DNA from: Bacillota bacterium | Lineage (GTDB): Bacteria; Bacillota; Clostridia; Lachnospirales; Lachnospiraceae | Direction of reading: 5' to 3' | Assembly: GCA_023421505.1 (NCBI GenBank) | Contig: JAEZTJ010000016.1 | Coordinates: forward strand, 1 to 64,000 | Length of the DNA stretch: 64,000 nt | Part shown: piece after piece, positions 61,164 through 64,000 of the stretch | Numbering within the stretch: position 1 is the stretch's first letter | Layout of the letters: every line of letters starts with the position of its first letter | The notes under the pieces: model-generated | The model's database searches: none | The model's input: the letters and a program-made list of their open reading frames with translations, nothing else | Told to the model about the DNA's origin: nothing | Position numbers and translations under genes: made by a program

Positions 61164-62006
61164 TTAATCCAGAAGCTGCGCATTCTTAGGAACAGTATGA
61201 AAGGCCTTTTTAAATGCTCTCGAGAAGGTGGAATAATTACGAAAGCCGCTCTGAAAACAGGCTTCTGTAACGGGACTACCGTTCTGCACAAGATTTTTTG
61301 CCAGTAACAGACGCTTTTCTGTAATATAGTTACCAATTGTGTATCCGGTCTCTTCTTTAAAAAAGTGCATCAGATAATAACGATTAAGATAAAAATACTC
61401 AGATAGTTTATCAATTGTAATATCCTCTGCGAGATGTTCATTAATAAAATCCAGTATTTGCAGCAGCTTCGTATTTCCTATTGCAGAATTAAGATAATTA
61501 ATATGATTAGAAATCACCGTACGGTTGAGCTGAATCATAAACTCTAAAAACAAAATCTTCTGGTAGAGCTCCTTGGCAAAAGCATGATCTGTAAAGGAAT
61601 GCTCTAGTTCTAGACAAACTTGATAAAGCTTACTCTTTTCTAAAGAATGAATTCTAAGTACATTGGTTTTTTCTGATTTAGCACGTTCAAAGCAGTAGCT
61701 TAAGTTATAGTCCTGACCAGCATAGCTATGTAGAAATTGTGTTGATACATAAATGATTATCCTTTCATATTCTGAATGATCAAGAACAGCCGGTCTATGA
61801 ATTTCTCCTTCATTTACCATAACAATATCATAGGGCTTTAAAAGATAATTTTTACCTTCAATTGAGTAATTTATATTACCCTTCAGAAAGATGATTATCT
61901 TATTAAAATCGTGGTAATGATACGCGAATTCTTTTCTCTGTCTGTCAATGATATGAAACATCTTAAAATCATCCTCTAAATATCCGAACTTCTCAAAACT
62001 GTTCAT
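61164..62006 (-). CDS. AraC-family transcriptional regulator
   Basis: The start is the ATG at 62004-62006 (GGGAGG five bases before), giving 280 residues. An N-terminal cupin (KEFAYHYHDFNKIIIFLKGN, IVMVNEGEIHRPAV) is followed by two AraC helix-turn-helix motifs (ITIDKLSEYFYLNRYYLMHFF and VTEACFQSGFRNYSTFSRAF). Divergent from the dapA-like gene across 239 bases and likely its regulator. Confidence 0.9.
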   Translation of the reverse strand: MNSFEKFGYLEDDFKMFHIIDRQRKEFAYHYHDFNKIIIFLKGNINYSIEGKNYLLKPYDIVMVNEGEIHRPAVLDHSEYERIIIYVSTQFLHSYAGQDYNLSYCFERAKSEKTNVLRIHSLEKSKLYQVCLELEHSFTDHAFAKELYQKILFLEFMIQLNRTVISNHINYLNSAIGNTKLLQILDFINEHLAEDITIDKLSEYFYLNRYYLMHFFKEETGYTIGNYITEKRLLLAKNLVQNGSPVTEACFQSGFRNYSTFSRAFKKAFHTVPKNAQLLD

Positions 62007-62245
62007 GGCCACCTCCCAATTCCAATGAAACATTAACAAACTATACTTAATATGATAAATCAGATGCCAATATCTTCCTTAGGCTAATTTATTAAGCTGT
62101 ACGATTTAAAATGTAAAATTATGAATTCGTATTATTATACAGCATTATATGCAATATTCAAAGCATTATAATTCTATTTTAATAAAATAATGTCATGTAA
62201 AATAGAATTAGAAGATTAAGGGTTTCGTATTTAAGGAGGTCTTTT

Positions 62246-63121
62246 ATGAAGCTATCAGGTGTTTGGCTGCCAATTATCACCCCTTTTAAAGAGGATAAAA
62301 TTGATTACAGCTCCTATAAAAAACTTATTGATTATTATACAGAGAAGGGAATTAACGGACTAATACCACTCGGTACAACGGGCGAAATTCCTACCCTTAC
62401 CGATTATGAATTTGAAGAAATGATTGAAAAAACCTTGGAATATAATATGGATCGTCTGCCGGTCTATGTAGGAGTCGGAGGAAATTATACCGCTAAAGTT
62501 ATTCAGAAGCTGAAAGTAGCAAGTAAATATCCTATTAAGGGAATCCTTTCTGTCTGTCCTTATTATAACCGTCCGAATCAGATGGGTATTTATGAACATT
62601 TTAAATGCATAGCAGAAGAAACAGATTTAAATATTGTTTTATATAATATCCCCTATCGTACCGGGGTGAATATTGAAAATGAAACGGTCTATAAGCTTGC
62701 AGAAATAAAGAATATAATCGGGATTAAGGATGCCAGCGGCGATATCAAACAGACGGCAGCACTGCTTATGAATCCTCCGAAGGACTTCTCTATCATGACT
62801 GGAGAGGATATCCTTTTCTACCTTACCCTAACAATGGGAGGACAGGGAGGTATTCTGGCTTCAGCTCATATGCGTACAGAAAAGTTTATTGAAGTCTACA
62901 ATAAGATAAAAGGTAATGACTTAGAAGCGGCCTTTACTATATGGAAGCAGCTCTATCCGTTTATTCCGCTTTTATTCAAGGAGCCAAATCCTGCCCCTAC
63001 AAAATATCTGCTTCATAAATTAGGCTTAATTGCTTCTTCTGAGGTAAGATTACCGCTGACACAGATATCCGACCAATTAAAGGAGACGCTTGACTCTCTT
63101 TCCATAAAACTTTCGTTATAG
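62246..63121 (+). CDS. dapA: DapA/NanA-family aldolase (4-hydroxy-tetrahydrodipicolinate synthase)
   Basis: A 291-residue TIM-barrel class I aldolase. The GTTGE pyruvate-binding loop (residues 43-47), VCPYYNRPNQMG with its tyrosine, NIPYRTGV and the Schiff-base lysine in GIKDASGD (about residue 160) are present, fitting DapA length. Biosynthetic DapA is plausible. A lone copy divergent to an AraC regulator could instead act on a sugar acid or sialic acid. GGAGG seven bases before the ATG. It is monocistronic as far as can be seen. Confidence 0.85.
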   Translation: MKLSGVWLPIITPFKEDKIDYSSYKKLIDYYTEKGINGLIPLGTTGEIPTLTDYEFEEMIEKTLEYNMDRLPVYVGVGGNYTAKVIQKLKVASKYPIKGILSVCPYYNRPNQMGIYEHFKCIAEETDLNIVLYNIPYRTGVNIENETVYKLAEIKNIIGIKDASGDIKQTAALLMNPPKDFSIMTGEDILFYLTLTMGGQGGILASAHMRTEKFIEVYNKIKGNDLEAAFTIWKQLYPFIPLLFKEPNPAPTKYLLHKLGLIASSEVRLPLTQISDQLKETLDSLSIKLSL

Positions 63122-63160
63122 GATCAAAGTACAGGCTTGTTATGATAGATGAATAACCCT

Positions 63161-63586
63161 TTATTCCTTTAGATAGAGGATGGCTCCAATTAAAAACAGA
63201 ATAACTCCTGCCATCTTCTTGAAGCTGATCTCAATATTATTTACGATAGCATCCACTACCATACTGCATAATAGCTGTCCGGACAGAATTAAGATTACGG
63301 TATTTGAGATACCTAATTCCGGTATGGCTCTGGCAGACAGATAGATAATGGAGGCGCCAAAAATGCCGCCAATAAGCCAGATTGGACTCACTGTTCGTAT
63401 TTTCGCATAATTCGTTATATTTCCCATGAATATATTGAGAATAAGTACCATAAAAGTTCCAATAATCAGGCTGTGCAGTGTAGCGATACCCGGCGTTACG
63501 TATTTCCCAAGCTGTGAATTGATACTGCCTTCAAAGGTTGTAAAAATCCCTGCAAGTACTGCTAAAAGCAAAAAAATTATATTCAT
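63161..63586 (-). CDS. YdcZ/DUF606-family membrane transporter
   Basis: The start is the ATG at 63584-63586 (GAGG six bases before, within a repeat copy), giving 141 residues with five predicted helices (about 3-22, 33-52, 68-86, 92-112 and 121-139). The pattern TFEGSINSQLGKYVTPGIATL matches the DMT-superfamily DUF606/YdcZ group of half-size transporters that usually occur as pairs. The neighbouring gene on either side is not a partner. Substrate unknown. Confidence 0.8.
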   Translation of the reverse strand: MNIIFLLLAVLAGIFTTFEGSINSQLGKYVTPGIATLHSLIIGTFMVLILNIFMGNITNYAKIRTVSPIWLIGGIFGASIIYLSARAIPELGISNTVILILSGQLLCSMVVDAIVNNIEISFKKMAGVILFLIGAILYLKE

Positions 63587-64000
63587 AAATATCCTCATTT
63601 CCACGCTGCTTAATCGTTATTTGCGAGACTAACACATCATAATTCTTACACACTTACTCCGAGGACTGTATTTCACCGTCTTATAATTGCAGCTCTTATA
63701 CGTATTCGGTTTAATTATAAATATGTGAGGATCTCTTCTTATATACAAAGCTTAATAGAAATAAATCATAACAGCACAGCCTTCTCATAAACTATCGGAC
63801 TTTAATTTTATTAAGTTAATATTTCCCTTGTTTATGCAGTTTAAGGTGTAATAATATTAAGTTATCTATGTACCTTGTACTTTTCTTTCGATTAAAAGAT
63901 AGGTTCATCTACTGATTACTATAGTAGGTGAACCTGATATAATTTACTATGTGGTCAGATATAACAGATACCGAATTACTTATAGTAATATTCTTAGGAG
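63587..64000. other. Right-edge intergenic stretch with a terminator-like hairpin
   Basis: No convincing gene. At 63901-63935 AGGTTCATCTACT pairs with AGTAGGTGAACCT (one mismatch or G-U). On the minus strand it is followed by AUCUUUUAAU, so it probably terminates a gene beyond the right edge. A copy of the dispersed repeat occupies 63601-63633. Confidence 0.55.

Noticed and set aside
63640..63790. Possible minus-strand small gene at the right edge
   Set aside because: The open stretch has no start codon with a ribosome site and its peptide resembles nothing I recognise.
1..64000. CRISPR arrays, tRNA or rRNA genes, prophage or transposase genes
   Set aside because: No regularly spaced repeats, cloverleaf sequences, rRNA segments, integrases or transposases were seen on either strand.

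Overview
The window is AT-rich, has no tRNA, rRNA, CRISPR array or transposase, and is packed with Firmicute-style operons: strong GGAGG ribosome sites, sugar ABC permeases without their own ATPase, YesL/DUF624, and PucR, HxlR and AraC regulators. It reads as the chromosome of a low-GC anaerobic Clostridia member, probably Lachnospiraceae. That placement comes from gene content and style, not from a marker gene.

1-1631: the start of a sugar ABC permease (cut by the window edge) and a LacI-type regulator.

2129-23038 is the most interesting part, a sulfur-scavenging island. Reading right to left on the minus strand, one operon starts at a consensus promoter (13184-13212). It encodes a nitrogenase-like NifH, NifD and NifK set, NifB, a NifX-like protein, an SsuA/C/B-type organosulfur ABC transporter, an iron-type alcohol dehydrogenase, an aminotransferase and a 54-residue YezD protein with a TTG start. 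A second minus-strand operon, also from a consensus promoter (20272-20300), encodes a second SsuC/B pair, a DUF4418 membrane protein, an FtsX-type permease, a second SsuA-type lipoprotein, a LolD-type ATPase and cysteine synthase. Divergently on the plus strand lie a cystathionine gamma-synthase/lyase-type enzyme and a MalY/PatB C-S lyase. All six P-cluster cysteines and the cofactor-binding cysteine are visible in NifD/NifK, but NifE, NifN, NifV and the NifD cofactor histidine are not. With the sulfur context this points to a methylthio-alkane-reductase-like enzyme that frees sulfur from organic compounds, not to nitrogen fixation. Both operons begin with the same short RNA motif, whose 3' half overlaps an intrinsic terminator, suggesting shared transcription attenuation.

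23073-40260: a NarL-type two-component system with an ABC-2 exporter; an unusual set of sugar-type permeases, a very large binding protein, an HlyD-like adaptor and a MacB-like membrane protein next to an OmpR-type two-component system; then a flavin-barrel protein and an HxlR regulator whose start codon appears mutated to ACG. A palindromic repeat family is scattered here.

40261-45572: a second sugar ABC operon (binding protein, two permeases, DUF624) with a divergent AraC regulator.

45608-57967: a reductive pyrimidine degradation locus. It has an ABC importer with a circularly permuted binding protein, a dihydropyrimidine dehydrogenase without FAD/NAD(P) domains, dihydropyrimidinase, a ureidopropionase-like hydrolase, a class III aminotransferase, an iron-type alcohol dehydrogenase and a PucR regulator. 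Together they could take uracil to beta-alanine and then 3-hydroxypropionate.

58236-63586: a small RDAC-like protein, a decayed YjdF fragment, a large secreted Ig/fibronectin-III protein, an AraC regulator, a DapA/NanA-family aldolase and a YdcZ-type membrane protein. A dispersed intergenic repeat that carries the ribosome-binding site of the next gene recurs at least seven times.
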